The position numbers and the translations under genes were made by a program. A DNA stretch of 64,000 bases from NCBI GenBank assembly GCA_005884685.1, contig VBAH01000054.1, positions 1 through 64,000 of the forward strand, given 5' to 3'. Below are positions 16,303 through 25,225 of the stretch, in pieces; the stretch's first letter is position 1; each line of letters opens with the position of its first letter. The DNA is from Alphaproteobacteria bacterium (GTDB lineage: Bacteria; Pseudomonadota; Alphaproteobacteria; Rhizobiales; Xanthobacteraceae). Below the pieces are notes generated by a model that had not been told where the DNA came from, made no database searches, and saw only the letters and a program-made list of their open reading frames with translations.

Positions 16303-18009
16303 ATGCGCTTTGACCGCGAAGTCGATGTTCTGATCTTCGGCGCCGGCATGGGCGGCATGTGCGCCGCGTTGTTCGCCGCGCTCGAAGGTCTCGACGTCCT
16401 GCTGTGCGAGAAGACCGACCAGGTTGGCGGCACCACGGCGACATCCGCCGGCACGGTGTGGATTCCCGGCTCGAGCCAGGCCAAACGCGACGGCGTACCG
16501 GACTCAGCTGATGAGGCGCGAAAATTTCTCGCCGCCGAGATCGGCCCGCGCGCCGAAGCCGTACGCGAAGCGTTCCTGCAGGCAGGGCCCGCCGCGCTCG
16601 ATTATCTGGAAGCCCGCACCGAGGTGAAATTCCGCGCGCCGCCGCGCCACCCGGATTATCACTCCAACCGGCCGGGCCGCGCGCTCGCGGGCCGCGCGCT
16701 CGCGCCGTTGCCGTTCGACGGGCGGCTGCTCGGTGCAGATTTCGATCGCGTGCGCCCGCCGATCGCGCCCTTCATGGTGCTCGGCGGCATGATGGTCGGC
16801 AAGGACGACATCCCGATCCTGCTCAAGCCGTTCGGCTCGGCGAAGTCGTTCGCAGCCGCCGCGAAGCTGCTGCTGCGCCACGCGACGGATCGGCTGCGCT
16901 TCAGGCGCGGCACGCGGCTCGTGATGGGCAATGCGCTGGTCGCGCGGCTGTTCTACAGCCTGAAGAGAAGGAACGTGGCGGTCGTGTTCGACGCAAGGCT
17001 GGTCGAGCTGGTCAAGGGGACCGACGGCGTCGAAGGCGCGGTGGTCGACATCGGCGACAAGCGCCAGACCATCCGCGCGCGGCGCGGCGTGATTCTTGCG
17101 ACCGGAGGATTCGCGCCGAATGAAAAGCTGCGCGCCGAATTCATGCCTGACCTGGCGATCAAACACTCGAATGCGTTCGCGGGTGCGAGCGGCGACGGGT
17201 TCACGGCCGCACGAACCGCAGGCGCCGCTGTGGACGACAAGCATACGAGCCCGGCGTTCTATTTTCCGAGCTCGCTGCACGGGGACACGGTCTATCCGCA
17301 CATCCTGCTCGACCGCGCCAAGCCAGGCCTGATCGCGGTCAACAAGGACGGACGGCGTTTCGTCAACGAGTCCGACTCGTATCATGACTTCGCCGAAGCC
17401 ATGTTGCGGTCGAACGCTGCGGCGCCGGCGGTGCCCGCGTGGCTGATCTGTGACCGTGCCTTCATCGGCGATTACGGGCTCGGCCTCCTGCATCCCGGCG
17501 CGGGCCGGCGCGAGATCGAGCGCTACATCGCGGATGGATATCTGTATCGCGCCGAAACACTGATGGAGTTGGCTCAGCGTATCGGCGTCGACGGCGAGAA
17601 CCTGCTGCGCAGCGTGCAGGCGCACAATCGCTACGCCGAAACCGGCGTGGACGAAGCCTTCGGCAAGGGCGGCACCGAATACAACCAATTCAATGGCGAC
17701 CCGGCGAACAGGCCGAACCCGTGCCTGCGGCCGATCGCCGAAGCGCCGTTCTTCGCGGTCGCGGTCTATCCTTCGACGATGGGCACGTGCGTCGGGCTTG
17801 CGACCGACGGCGATGCACGCGTGCTCGATGAGAATGGCGCGCCGCTCGGAGGCCTTTATGCCGTCGGCAACGACATGGCCTCGCTGTTCCGCGGCGTTTA
17901 TGTCGGCCCCGGAGTAACGCTCGGGCCGGCGCTGGTGTTCGCCTATCGCGCCGTGATCGACATCGCGAAAGCCGGTGCGGGCGATGCGCGCAAGCGCATC
18001 ACCAGATAG
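16303..18009 (+). CDS. FAD-dependent oxidoreductase, 3-ketosteroid-1-dehydrogenase / fumarate-reductase type
   Basis: A 568-residue flavoprotein. The N-terminal FAD motif is LIFGAGMGGMCAALFAALEG, followed by VGGTTATSAGTVWIPG. The C-terminal FAD-closing motif is VGNDMASLFRGVYVGPGVT, as in KstD-like enzymes (GNNAASVMG...GAGATIGP). The substrate domain occupies roughly 290-430. These enzymes dehydrogenate ring ketones or reduce unsaturated acids; the substrate cannot be read from sequence. A GTG three codons upstream is an alternative start. The last 67 bases overlap the convergent GT87 gene. Confidence 0.87.
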   Translation: MRFDREVDVLIFGAGMGGMCAALFAALEGLDVLLCEKTDQVGGTTATSAGTVWIPGSSQAKRDGVPDSADEARKFLAAEIGPRAEAVREAFLQAGPAALDYLEARTEVKFRAPPRHPDYHSNRPGRALAGRALAPLPFDGRLLGADFDRVRPPIAPFMVLGGMMVGKDDIPILLKPFGSAKSFAAAAKLLLRHATDRLRFRRGTRLVMGNALVARLFYSLKRRNVAVVFDARLVELVKGTDGVEGAVVDIGDKRQTIRARRGVILATGGFAPNEKLRAEFMPDLAIKHSNAFAGASGDGFTAARTAGAAVDDKHTSPAFYFPSSLHGDTVYPHILLDRAKPGLIAVNKDGRRFVNESDSYHDFAEAMLRSNAAAPAVPAWLICDRAFIGDYGLGLLHPGAGRREIERYIADGYLYRAETLMELAQRIGVDGENLLRSVQAHNRYAETGVDEAFGKGGTEYNQFNGDPANRPNPCLRPIAEAPFFAVAVYPSTMGTCVGLATDGDARVLDENGAPLGGLYAVGNDMASLFRGVYVGPGVTLGPALVFAYRAVIDIAKAGAGDARKRITR

Positions 18010-19157
18010 ATCGCGAATGCGGGCGCGATCAGCGCGGGACCGGGAACATGCAGATTGCCGAGACCGACCTGAATGATCGGCAGCCAGTAGACGAGCTGCA
18101 CGCATCTGTGGCCACTGACATCGAGCGCCCCCCTGCCAAGCAGCAGCAGCGCCGCGAATGTCAATGCGAGCGTGTCATAGGAGAGCAGATACGGCACGGC
18201 GCAGACCGAACACGCGAGGAACAGCGCCATCAGCCAAAGCGGGTCCGCATCGCGGCGCAAGCGAAACGCCCAGAACACTGCGGCGACCGCGAAAGCCGAG
18301 AAGCAAAGCTGGATTGCCATCGCGGCGTTGTATGGCAGATCGACGCCGCGCAAATTCATGAACACGGTCGGATAGAACGGCGTCGCGATGCGCTCGGGAT
18401 CGGCCAGCACCAGATTGTTGGCAGGCAGGCCCTTGGCGACGAAGTCGATCCACACCTGCGGGCCGAAGACGAGCGCGGTCGCGGCGGCGAGCGCCAGCGC
18501 GGTGATCGCGGCGGACGCAAACACGCGCCAGCGCGCGGACGCGACCAGCATCACCGGAAACAGGATGCCGAGCTGCGGCTTCAGCGTCAGCAGGCCGATG
18601 AGAATGCCGGCCGCGATCGGCCTGCGGTCGAGCCAGACGAAAATCGCGATCAGCATCGCGGCGGTGATCAGCGAGCTTTGCCCCGAGATGACGCACAGCA
18701 CGGCGGCCGGCGAAAGCAGCAGGGCGACGCGCAGGCGGCTGTCTTCAAAGTGATGCCGCGCAATTGCAAAGAAAAGCATGGCGCCGAGCAGCGTCCAGAG
18801 GAGCAGCGCCGGCAGGTAGCTGAGTTGGCCGAACGGCGCCGCGAGGAACAAGATGCTCGGCGGGTAGGACCAGTTCTGTCCCGGATAGTTCGGGCCGAGC
18901 AGCGCTTCGAGCGCGCGATGATATTCGGCGAGATCGTAGAAGCGGCTCGGATCGGCGCCCGGCGCTGCACGGCCGTACATCCAGAAATTCAGGAAATCGC
19001 GCCCGACCACGAGGCTGGTGCCGTCGCGCGGGAACGGCGCGCTCCACGACATCGTGTAGAGATAGCCGCCGGCCGCGACCACAGCAAAGAACGCACCGAG
19101 AATCGCGAGCGCGCGGATCGCCTCGCTGTTTTCGCGCTGTACGTCGATGCCGGACAT
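17943..19157 (-). CDS. GT87-family (DUF2029) membrane mannosyltransferase-like protein
   Basis: A 404-residue polytopic protein with around ten hydrophobic helices. The first periplasmic loop has the VGRDFLNFWMYGRAAPGADP and NWSYPPSILFLAAPFG segments typical of DUF2029 / GT87 polyprenyl-phosphate-mannose-dependent transferases. The LKPQLGILFPVML segment is also a family hallmark. It would transfer a sugar from a lipid carrier on the periplasmic side. Its 3' end runs 67 bases into the convergent flavoprotein gene. Confidence 0.8.
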   Translation of the reverse strand: MSGIDVQRENSEAIRALAILGAFFAVVAAGGYLYTMSWSAPFPRDGTSLVVGRDFLNFWMYGRAAPGADPSRFYDLAEYHRALEALLGPNYPGQNWSYPPSILFLAAPFGQLSYLPALLLWTLLGAMLFFAIARHHFEDSRLRVALLLSPAAVLCVISGQSSLITAAMLIAIFVWLDRRPIAAGILIGLLTLKPQLGILFPVMLVASARWRVFASAAITALALAAATALVFGPQVWIDFVAKGLPANNLVLADPERIATPFYPTVFMNLRGVDLPYNAAMAIQLCFSAFAVAAVFWAFRLRRDADPLWLMALFLACSVCAVPYLLSYDTLALTFAALLLLGRGALDVSGHRCVQLVYWLPIIQVGLGNLHVPGPALIAPAFAIYLVMRLRASPAPAFAMSITAR

Positions 19158-19208
19158 GCCACGAGAATGCGCGGCGCCGGTTTCAAAACCCTTAACGGCT
19201 CGTTAACT

Positions 19209-20183
19209 TCACACGATCCCGTTCGTCAACTCGCTCTCGCCGCGCCACAGGCGTTCGAGATTTTCCAGCAGGAGATCGATCACGTTGTCCTCATAGGCGC
19301 GCGTCTCGCCGGCGGTGTGCGGCGTGATCAGAACATTGGGAACATCCCACAGCGGCGACGCGGCCGGCAGCGGCTCCTCGACGGTGCAGTCGAGCCCCGC
19401 GCCCGCGATGCGGCCCTGCGCCAGCGCATCGAGCAGCGCCGGCTCGTCGACCACCTTGCCGCGCGACACGTTGATCAGGAACGCCGACGGCTTCATGCGC
19501 GACAGCGCCGCGGCGTTGATCAGCCCCTCGGTCTGCGGCGTCAGCGGACAGGTGAGCGCGACATAGTCGGCGAGCGGCAGCACTTCGCCGAGCCGCCCCT
19601 GCGAGAACACGTCGTCCGCGCTCTCGAACCCGCTGCCCGGGTCGCGCTTGGTCGCGATCACGCGCATGCCGAAGGCGCGCGCAAGGCCCGCGAGGTGCGA
19701 GCCGATGCGCCCGAGCCCGACGACCAGCAGCGTCTTGCCGCCGAGCTCGTCCTCGCGCCTGGACAGGTCCGAGATCATGCCGCGCCAGTGGTGCTTTGCC
19801 TGATTGTCGCGCGCGAAATGCAGCTGGCGCGACATCGCGAGGATCAGCGACATGGCATGCTCGGCGACTGCGCGCGCGTTGACGCCCTGCGCGCTCGCGA
19901 GCCGGATGTTGGCCGCCTTCAATGCCTCGCGCGAATACTGGTCCGTTCCTGCGCTGATCGACTGGATGAACTTAAGCTTGGGGGCGCGCGCAATCAGGCT
20001 GTTGCGCCACATCATCGAGACGCTCAGCACGTCGGCGTCGCCGATGCGCACGGTCAGCTCTTCGAGCGAGTTGACCTGGAAATGCCGGATGCCGGTGTTG
20101 CGCGCCGCAAAGCGCTCGGCCATGCGGTAGGCCACATGGGCAAAGCAGATGGTCACGTCTTCCTTCGCTGGAAAAGCCGCCAT
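19209..20183 (-). CDS. D-2-hydroxyacid dehydrogenase (NAD-binding)
   Basis: A 324-residue protein with the family's NAD loop VGLGRIGSHLAGLARAFGM, the catalytic Arg in NVSRGKVVDEPAL, a Glu in the following CTVEEPLPAASPLW segment and the catalytic His in ITPHTAGETRAYEDN. It would reduce a 2-ketoacid or oxidise a D-2-hydroxyacid. It belongs to the phosphoglycerate / glyoxylate reductase-like group; substrate unknown. It is divergent from the dodecin-like gene. Confidence 0.88.
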   Translation of the reverse strand: MAAFPAKEDVTICFAHVAYRMAERFAARNTGIRHFQVNSLEELTVRIGDADVLSVSMMWRNSLIARAPKLKFIQSISAGTDQYSREALKAANIRLASAQGVNARAVAEHAMSLILAMSRQLHFARDNQAKHHWRGMISDLSRREDELGGKTLLVVGLGRIGSHLAGLARAFGMRVIATKRDPGSGFESADDVFSQGRLGEVLPLADYVALTCPLTPQTEGLINAAALSRMKPSAFLINVSRGKVVDEPALLDALAQGRIAGAGLDCTVEEPLPAASPLWDVPNVLITPHTAGETRAYEDNVIDLLLENLERLWRGESELTNGIV

Positions 20184-20301
20184 GTCTCTGCCCCACCCTG
20201 CCCGCGCAGCCGTTTCGGTACCGTGCTAGCATACCTTGCCGCAAGGGCCAGGTCGCGCTCGGCGACATGGGTTGAACAATTGCGCGCAAAGGGAGCGTTC
20301 C

Positions 20302-20523
20302 ATGGCCAAGAAGAGCGAGGAAGGCGTCTACCGGATCGTCGATGTCGTCGGCGTGAGCGAGACGTCCTGGGAGGATGCCGGCCGGCAGGCCGTCAAGACG
20401 GCGTCGAAATCGCTGCGCGACCTGCGCATCGCCGAGGTCGTGAAAATGGACATGAAGGTGGAGGACGGCAAGGTCGTCGCCTTCCGCACGCGCGTCGCAC
20501 TATCCTTCAAATACGAGTCGTAA
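20302..20523 (+). CDS. Dodecin-like protein lacking the flavin-stacking tryptophan
   Basis: A 73-residue protein with the dodecin beta-alpha-beta-beta layout: VYRIVDVVGVSETSWEDA, an amphipathic helix, then LRDLRIAEVVKMDMKVEDGK and a final VALSFKYES strand. Dodecins form dodecamers that bind flavin pairs stacked on a Trp (xLRWFEVxxQ). Here Ile replaces Trp and the following Gln is also missing, so classical flavin storage is doubtful. The ATG follows GGGAGCG; a longer reading upstream has no support. Confidence 0.85.
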   Translation: MAKKSEEGVYRIVDVVGVSETSWEDAGRQAVKTASKSLRDLRIAEVVKMDMKVEDGKVVAFRTRVALSFKYES

Positions 20524-20610
20524 GCCTCCGCGCTTTCAGGAAAAGCCCCCCGAGCGGAGCAAGCTGGAGCGGTGCTCCGGCCGGCGGATCGCTTTCGCAG
20601 AGGACAGACG

Positions 20611-21093
20611 ATGAAGGATCTCGTGGACCTCGCCGAGAAGGTCGCTGCCGTGCTCGCATCGCGCAAGCAGACGATCGCGATTGCCGAGTCCTCGACCGGC
20701 GGGCTGATCTCCGCGGCGCTGGTCGCGGTGCCGGGCGCATCGGCCTACTTCCTCGGCGGCGGGGTGGTCTACACGCGGCAGTCGCGCCGGCTGCTACTCG
20801 GCGTTCCGGACGCGGCGCTCGAAGGCATGCGTCCCTCGACCGAGCCTTACGCGCTGCTGATGGCGCGTACCGCGCAAAAGCAGTTCTCCGCGACCTGGGC
20901 CTTGGCGGAAACCGGCGCCACCGGCCCGACCGGCAACCGCTATGGCGATGCCGCGGGGCACAGCTGCATCGCGGTCGCGGGGCAGGTTGAACAGGCCATG
21001 ACGCTGGAGACCGGGAAGTCTGACCGGCGGGAGAACATGCATGCCTTCACGGTAGCGGCTTTGAATTTTCTGCTGCAGGCCGTTTCGAAATAG
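20611..21093 (+). CDS. pncC: CinA-family C-terminal protein (NMN deamidase, PncC-like)
   Basis: A 160-residue stand-alone CinA C-terminal domain. The signature AIAESSTGGLISAALVAVPG is at residues 25-45, followed by LGGGVVYTRQSR and WALAETGATGPTGNRYG. PncC-type enzymes convert nicotinamide mononucleotide to nicotinate mononucleotide in NAD salvage. The later part varies from standard PncC (GNRYGDAAGHSCIAVAG), so a divergent paralogue is possible. It lies 87 bases after the dodecin-like gene on the same strand. Confidence 0.8.
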   Translation: MKDLVDLAEKVAAVLASRKQTIAIAESSTGGLISAALVAVPGASAYFLGGGVVYTRQSRRLLLGVPDAALEGMRPSTEPYALLMARTAQKQFSATWALAETGATGPTGNRYGDAAGHSCIAVAGQVEQAMTLETGKSDRRENMHAFTVAALNFLLQAVSK

Positions 21094-21507
21094 TTAGGCG
21101 CGCTCGAAAAGAATGTCCTGCGCGCCCTTCCACAGCGTCATCTTTCCCAGCGGCAGAAGGTTCTCCAAACCCGATGTCAGCGTGATGAAGTGGTTGCCGG
21201 CAAGCTGGCCCATCTTGCTGGCAAAATGCACGCCGCCGTAGGCGAGCAGAATCTCGGTTTCGCTGATCCCGCCCGGATACAGGACGACCTGCCCGGGCGC
21301 GGGGTAGCTGGTGTGATTCTCGTAACCGACGCCGAAATCGAGGTCGCCGAGCGGGATCCAGACCCCCTCCCCGCTCCAGCGCACATGCACCACCTGGCTC
21401 TTGAACGGCAGATGCTTCGAGAATGCCGCACAGGTTTTCGGCGCCGCCTCGGTCTCGAACCGCGCATCGAAGGTGAAGGGGCCGGCGGTAATTTTCAGTT
21501 TGCTCAT
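21094..21507 (-). CDS. DUF3830 family protein
   Basis: A 137-residue protein from MSKLKITAGPFTFDARFETE. The pattern APKTCAAFSKHLPF, WSGEGVWIPLGD and HTSYPAPGQVVLYPGG matches the DUF3830 / cyclophilin-like fold. No catalytic function is established for the family. It abuts the CinA-type gene tail to tail with no gap. An upstream in-frame Met is less likely because it lies in the divergent promoter area. Confidence 0.75.
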   Translation of the reverse strand: MSKLKITAGPFTFDARFETEAAPKTCAAFSKHLPFKSQVVHVRWSGEGVWIPLGDLDFGVGYENHTSYPAPGQVVLYPGGISETEILLAYGGVHFASKMGQLAGNHFITLTSGLENLLPLGKMTLWKGAQDILFERA

Positions 21508-21607
21508 GCGGCGGTTACTCTCGTAAATTCCGCCCGGACACGTCAATGTCGTAGTCGCTCAAGCCGCCGGGCGTGTACAAGATCGCTTGGCGGGCGGAGT
21601 ACGCGCG

Positions 21608-22534
21608 ATGCGGTTCACCGATGCGGCGCATCTTGGCCTGATGCTGGCTGCGCTCGGCCTCACCTATCTGGTGCCGTTCGAGCTGCTGCTGCTCGCCTAC
21701 GTTGTGCTGGGTCCGGCGCATTACGCGACCGAGATCTCGTGGTTGCACGACCGCAAATATTTCCTGCCCCAGCGCGGCATTGCGATCGGGCTCGCGCTGG
21801 TCGCGATCGCGGCCGCCTTGATCGACAACGCCGCATGGTTCGGGTTCGTGATGTGGAGCGCGTTCGTCGTGTGCGTGCTGCTCGCCGCGACCACCACCGC
21901 GCTGCAAGGCGCAGTGCTGGTCATTGCGGCGCTCGCGCTCACCGCCTGGATGGCGATGCAGGGCGCTTCGCTTGCTGTGCTCGGTGTCCTGCTGCCGACG
22001 CTGATTCACGTGTCGCTGTTCACGATGGTGTTCATGGCGCTCGGCGCGTATCGCTCCGGCGCGACCGTGCAGTGGGTGCTGCTCGCCTGCTATGTTGCCG
22101 CCATCGCGCTCATTTTGATCGCACCGCCGTCCGCCGCCACGATCATCCCCTCGTTCGAAAAGGCCGGGCAGGAGTATTTCGGGAATGTCGCGCCGGCGCT
22201 CGGGCGGCTGTTCGGCATTGCGGACGTGCGGTTCGACACGCGGCTCGTGAGCCTGCTCGCCTTCGTCTACACGTATCACTATCTCAACTGGTTCATCAAA
22301 GCCGAGATCATCCACTGGAACAAGATGTCGAAGGGGCGTCTCGCGCTCGTTGTCGCAGCGAGCGCGGCGTCCACAGCGCTCTATTTTTATGACTACGCCT
22401 TCGGCTTCACGGTGCTGCTCGCGCTCAGCCTCGCGCATATCGTGCTCGAGTTTCCGCTCAACGGGCTCGCGCTGCGCCAGCTTGGCGCCGCGGTCGGCAC
22501 AAGCGTCGCCAAGGCCGTGAGCCAGCGCGCTTAA
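21608..22534 (+). CDS. Polytopic membrane protein, unknown
   Basis: A 308-residue hydrophobic protein with about eight or nine membrane segments, beginning MRFTDAAHLGLMLAALGLTY. A conserved-looking central motif is FVYTYHYLNWFIKAEIIHWN, with paired His and Trp residues that resemble a membrane active site. It precedes the MBOAT gene by 18 bases and probably belongs to the same unit of acyl-group decoration. I do not recognise the family. Confidence 0.7.
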   Translation: MRFTDAAHLGLMLAALGLTYLVPFELLLLAYVVLGPAHYATEISWLHDRKYFLPQRGIAIGLALVAIAAALIDNAAWFGFVMWSAFVVCVLLAATTTALQGAVLVIAALALTAWMAMQGASLAVLGVLLPTLIHVSLFTMVFMALGAYRSGATVQWVLLACYVAAIALILIAPPSAATIIPSFEKAGQEYFGNVAPALGRLFGIADVRFDTRLVSLLAFVYTYHYLNWFIKAEIIHWNKMSKGRLALVVAASAASTALYFYDYAFGFTVLLALSLAHIVLEFPLNGLALRQLGAAVGTSVAKAVSQRA

Positions 22535-22552
22535 GCGAAGGGCGAACAGAGC

Positions 22553-23962
22553 GTGCTGTTTCCGTCGATCACGTTCCTGTTCTATTTCCTGCCGCTGTTC
22601 TTCATTCTTTACTGCCTCGCGCCCGGCATTACGGCGAAGAACGTCGTGCTGCTCGCCGCGTCGCTATTGTTCTACGCTTGGGGCGAGCCGCGTTTCGTGC
22701 TGCTGCTTGGCCTCCAGATCGCGCTCAATTACGGAGCGGCGCTCGCGATCGGCGCGGCCGGAGGAAACACGCGGCGGCTCGTCACCGCGCTCGCCGTGAC
22801 CGTCAACCTCGTCCTGCTCGGGCTGTTCAAATATGCGGATTTTGCCGTCGGCACGTTCAATGCCGTGTTCGGCGACACCTTCGCGCTGCCCGGCCTCGCG
22901 CTGCCGCTCGGCATTTCGTTCTTCACCTTCCATGCCATCTCATACCTGATCGACGTACACCGTGCGGGCGTGGCGGCGAACCGCGATCCGCTCTCGGTCG
23001 CGGTGTACATCGCGATGTTTCCGCAGCTCGTCGCCGGCCCGATCATCCGCTACCACACCATCGCGCGCCGGCTGACCGAGCGGCGCATGACGTTCGCCCG
23101 CGTCTCGGCCGGCCTGCGCATCTTCGTCATCGGTCTTGCGCAGAAGGTGCTGATCGCTGACGAGGTCGCCCGCATCGCCGAGGCCATGTTCGACAAGCTC
23201 GCAACGCCCAGCATGGCGGAAGCGTGGCTCGGGCTCTCCGCCTACACGATCCAGATCTATTTCGACTTTTGCGGCTATTCCAACATGGCGATCGGGCTCG
23301 GATTGGCGCTCGGCTTTTCCTTTCCACGCAATTTTCGCCTGCCGTACAGGGCGCGCTCGATCACCGAATTCTGGCGCCGCTGGCACATCAGCCTGTCGCA
23401 ATGGCTGCGCGATTATCTCTATATCCCGCTCGGCGGCAGCCGCGGCTCGCCCTCCGAGACCTATCGCAATCTCGTTCTCGTGTTCCTCGTCTGCGGGCTG
23501 TGGCACGGTGCGAACTGGACCTTCGTGATCTGGGGCGCGCATCATGGCGCGTTTCTGATCATCGAACGCGCAGGACTTGCGGCTGCACTCGCGCGCGCGC
23601 CGCTGCTCTCGCGCCTCTACGCGCTCATCGCGATCATGACGGGCTGGGTCTGGTTCCGCGCACGCGATGCCGAGCATGCGCTGTCGTTCTTTGCGAGCCT
23701 ATCGGGCCTGCATGGCTTTTCCGGGTTCAGCGCGACCACCCATCTCGTGCTGCATCCCGCGACGATTGCGGCGATGCTGATCGGCGCGGTGTTGGCGACC
23801 ACCGAATTCGACATCCTACGCGCATTCCGCCGCATCCTTGCGCGCGCCGCTCTTCCCGCCTACGCACTCGCCGACACCGTTGCGATTGCCCTGTTCTTTG
23901 CACTGTCGGTTCTGAGCGTCGCGGCAGGCTCGTACAGCCCGTTCCTTTATTTCCGGTTCTGA
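22553..23962 (+). CDS. MBOAT-family O-acyltransferase (AlgI-like)
   Basis: A 469-residue polytopic protein starting at GTG (MLFPSITFLFYFLPLFFILY). The family marks are FYAWGEPRF, the PLGISFFTFHAISYLIDVHR segment, PQLVAGPIIRY, EFWRRWHISLSQWLRDYLYI with the first essential His, and the active-site His in CGLWHGANWTF. AlgI-type proteins move acetyl groups across the membrane for polysaccharide O-acetylation. The next gene, two bases later, encodes an AlgJ/AlgX-like partner, completing the usual pair. Confidence 0.93.
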   Translation: MLFPSITFLFYFLPLFFILYCLAPGITAKNVVLLAASLLFYAWGEPRFVLLLGLQIALNYGAALAIGAAGGNTRRLVTALAVTVNLVLLGLFKYADFAVGTFNAVFGDTFALPGLALPLGISFFTFHAISYLIDVHRAGVAANRDPLSVAVYIAMFPQLVAGPIIRYHTIARRLTERRMTFARVSAGLRIFVIGLAQKVLIADEVARIAEAMFDKLATPSMAEAWLGLSAYTIQIYFDFCGYSNMAIGLGLALGFSFPRNFRLPYRARSITEFWRRWHISLSQWLRDYLYIPLGGSRGSPSETYRNLVLVFLVCGLWHGANWTFVIWGAHHGAFLIIERAGLAAALARAPLLSRLYALIAIMTGWVWFRARDAEHALSFFASLSGLHGFSGFSATTHLVLHPATIAAMLIGAVLATTEFDILRAFRRILARAALPAYALADTVAIALFFALSVLSVAAGSYSPFLYFRF

Positions 23963-23963
23963 G

Positions 23964-25064
23964 ATGCAACTGGGCCTGCTCGCACGCTACCGGCGGTACT
24001 GGGGCATCCTGCTGCTCGGCGCGTTCGCTACTCCGATGGCGATGCAAATGCTGCAGCCGGTCGCAACCTCCTCGGACGAGGAAGCGCGCATGCTCAGCAC
24101 CGCGCCCGCCTGGCCCGGCTCGCTTGAAGAACTCCGAGCGCTGCCGCGCCGCCTCGACCGTTTTCTCGCCGACCATTTCGGTCTGCGCGCCGAGCTGGTG
24201 CGCGCGCACGGGCGCCTGCGCTATTCCGTCAACCTGCCGAGCGATCTGCGCGTCCTCATCGGACGCGACAATTGGCTCTTTCTCAACGGCGACGCCACGA
24301 TCGAGCAGGCGACGGGGAAGGTGTTGCGCGAGGCGGAGATCGTCAAGTTCGCCGACCGTGCGGCAGCGCTACGCACGCGGCTCGCCGCGAAGAACATCCG
24401 CCTGCTGGTCGCAATCCCGCCCAACGGCCCGACCATCAACCGCGCGCGCCTGCCCGCCTGGGCCGCCGAGGCACCTGCGGTCACCGAATACGATCTGATG
24501 CTGCGCGCGCTCGCCGCGCGCGGCGTCGCGGCGGTGGACTTGCGCCCGCCGCTCCTCGCGGCAAACGCCGCCAATCCGGTCTACCGCCGCACCGACACAC
24601 ACTGGAACAAGCTCGGCGCGCTCATCGGGTTCAATGCGGTGGTAGGCGCACTCGGCAGGAGCGATTGGGCGATCGATCCCGCGCGCGTGCTGCGGGGATT
24701 TGTGCCAATCCCGGGCGGCGATCTTGCGCGGCTGCTCGCTGTCGCGGACGATGTCACCGACGAAGACGCCGAGATCGACCTGGCGCCGTATGGGCCGAAG
24801 CCGTTCGAAGTCGGTGCGGCCGCCACCCAATTCGAGAGCGGCGGCGATGTGATCGAGACCGGCCGTGACGCGCCGGACGTCGTCGTCATCGGCGACTCGT
24901 TCACGCGCGGCTATTGGCAGGATTATTTCGCGCTGCGCGCCGGGCGCTATGTCTGGATGCACCACGAGCAGTGCGGCTTCGCGCCGGCGGTGGTTGAATC
25001 CTACACGCCTGAAATCGTCATCTTGGCGCCGACCGAGCGCCAGATGTTCTGCACGGGGCGATAA
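23964..25064 (+). CDS. AlgJ/AlgX-like SGNH-type O-acetyltransferase
   Basis: A 366-residue protein with one N-terminal membrane anchor (about 8-27) and a periplasmic SGNH-like domain. Diagnostic motifs are DHFGLRAELVR, the GRDNWLFLNGD segment, DTHWNKLGA (the DxHW pair) and VVVIGDSFTRGYW with the nucleophile Ser. These enzymes take acetyl from the MBOAT partner and place it on a polysaccharide. The only complete partner here is the MBOAT gene immediately upstream. Confidence 0.88.
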   Translation: MQLGLLARYRRYWGILLLGAFATPMAMQMLQPVATSSDEEARMLSTAPAWPGSLEELRALPRRLDRFLADHFGLRAELVRAHGRLRYSVNLPSDLRVLIGRDNWLFLNGDATIEQATGKVLREAEIVKFADRAAALRTRLAAKNIRLLVAIPPNGPTINRARLPAWAAEAPAVTEYDLMLRALAARGVAAVDLRPPLLAANAANPVYRRTDTHWNKLGALIGFNAVVGALGRSDWAIDPARVLRGFVPIPGGDLARLLAVADDVTDEDAEIDLAPYGPKPFEVGAAATQFESGGDVIETGRDAPDVVVIGDSFTRGYWQDYFALRAGRYVWMHHEQCGFAPAVVESYTPEIVILAPTERQMFCTGR

Positions 25065-25080
25065 GGCGCCTCGGAGATTT

Positions 25081-25155
25081 TGGCTGGGGCGCCTGGATTC
25101 GAACCAGGGGATGGCGGAATCAAAATCCGCTGCCTTACCACTTGGCTACGCCCCA
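25081..25155 (-). tRNA. tRNA-Gln (anticodon TTG)
   Basis: Read on the minus strand, TGGGGCGTAGCC begins the acceptor and D arm, the anticodon stem-loop reads CGGATTTTGATTCCG with anticodon TTG, the T arm has GGTTCGAATCC and the acceptor closes with CGCCCCA-G-CCA. CCA is encoded. About 70 bases on each side hold nothing else I can support. Confidence 0.95.
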
Positions 25156-25225
25156 TCACGCGACCGGAACCGGCGCGAGCGCGCGGACCATACCGACGGG
25201 AGCGGGGCCAATCAACGGCGGAGCA

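Noticed and set aside
18048..20990. A 980-codon open reading frame on the plus strand
   Set aside because: It is antisense to the GT87 and hydroxyacid-dehydrogenase genes, very rich in Arg, Gln and His, and matches no family; it is a by-product of high GC content.
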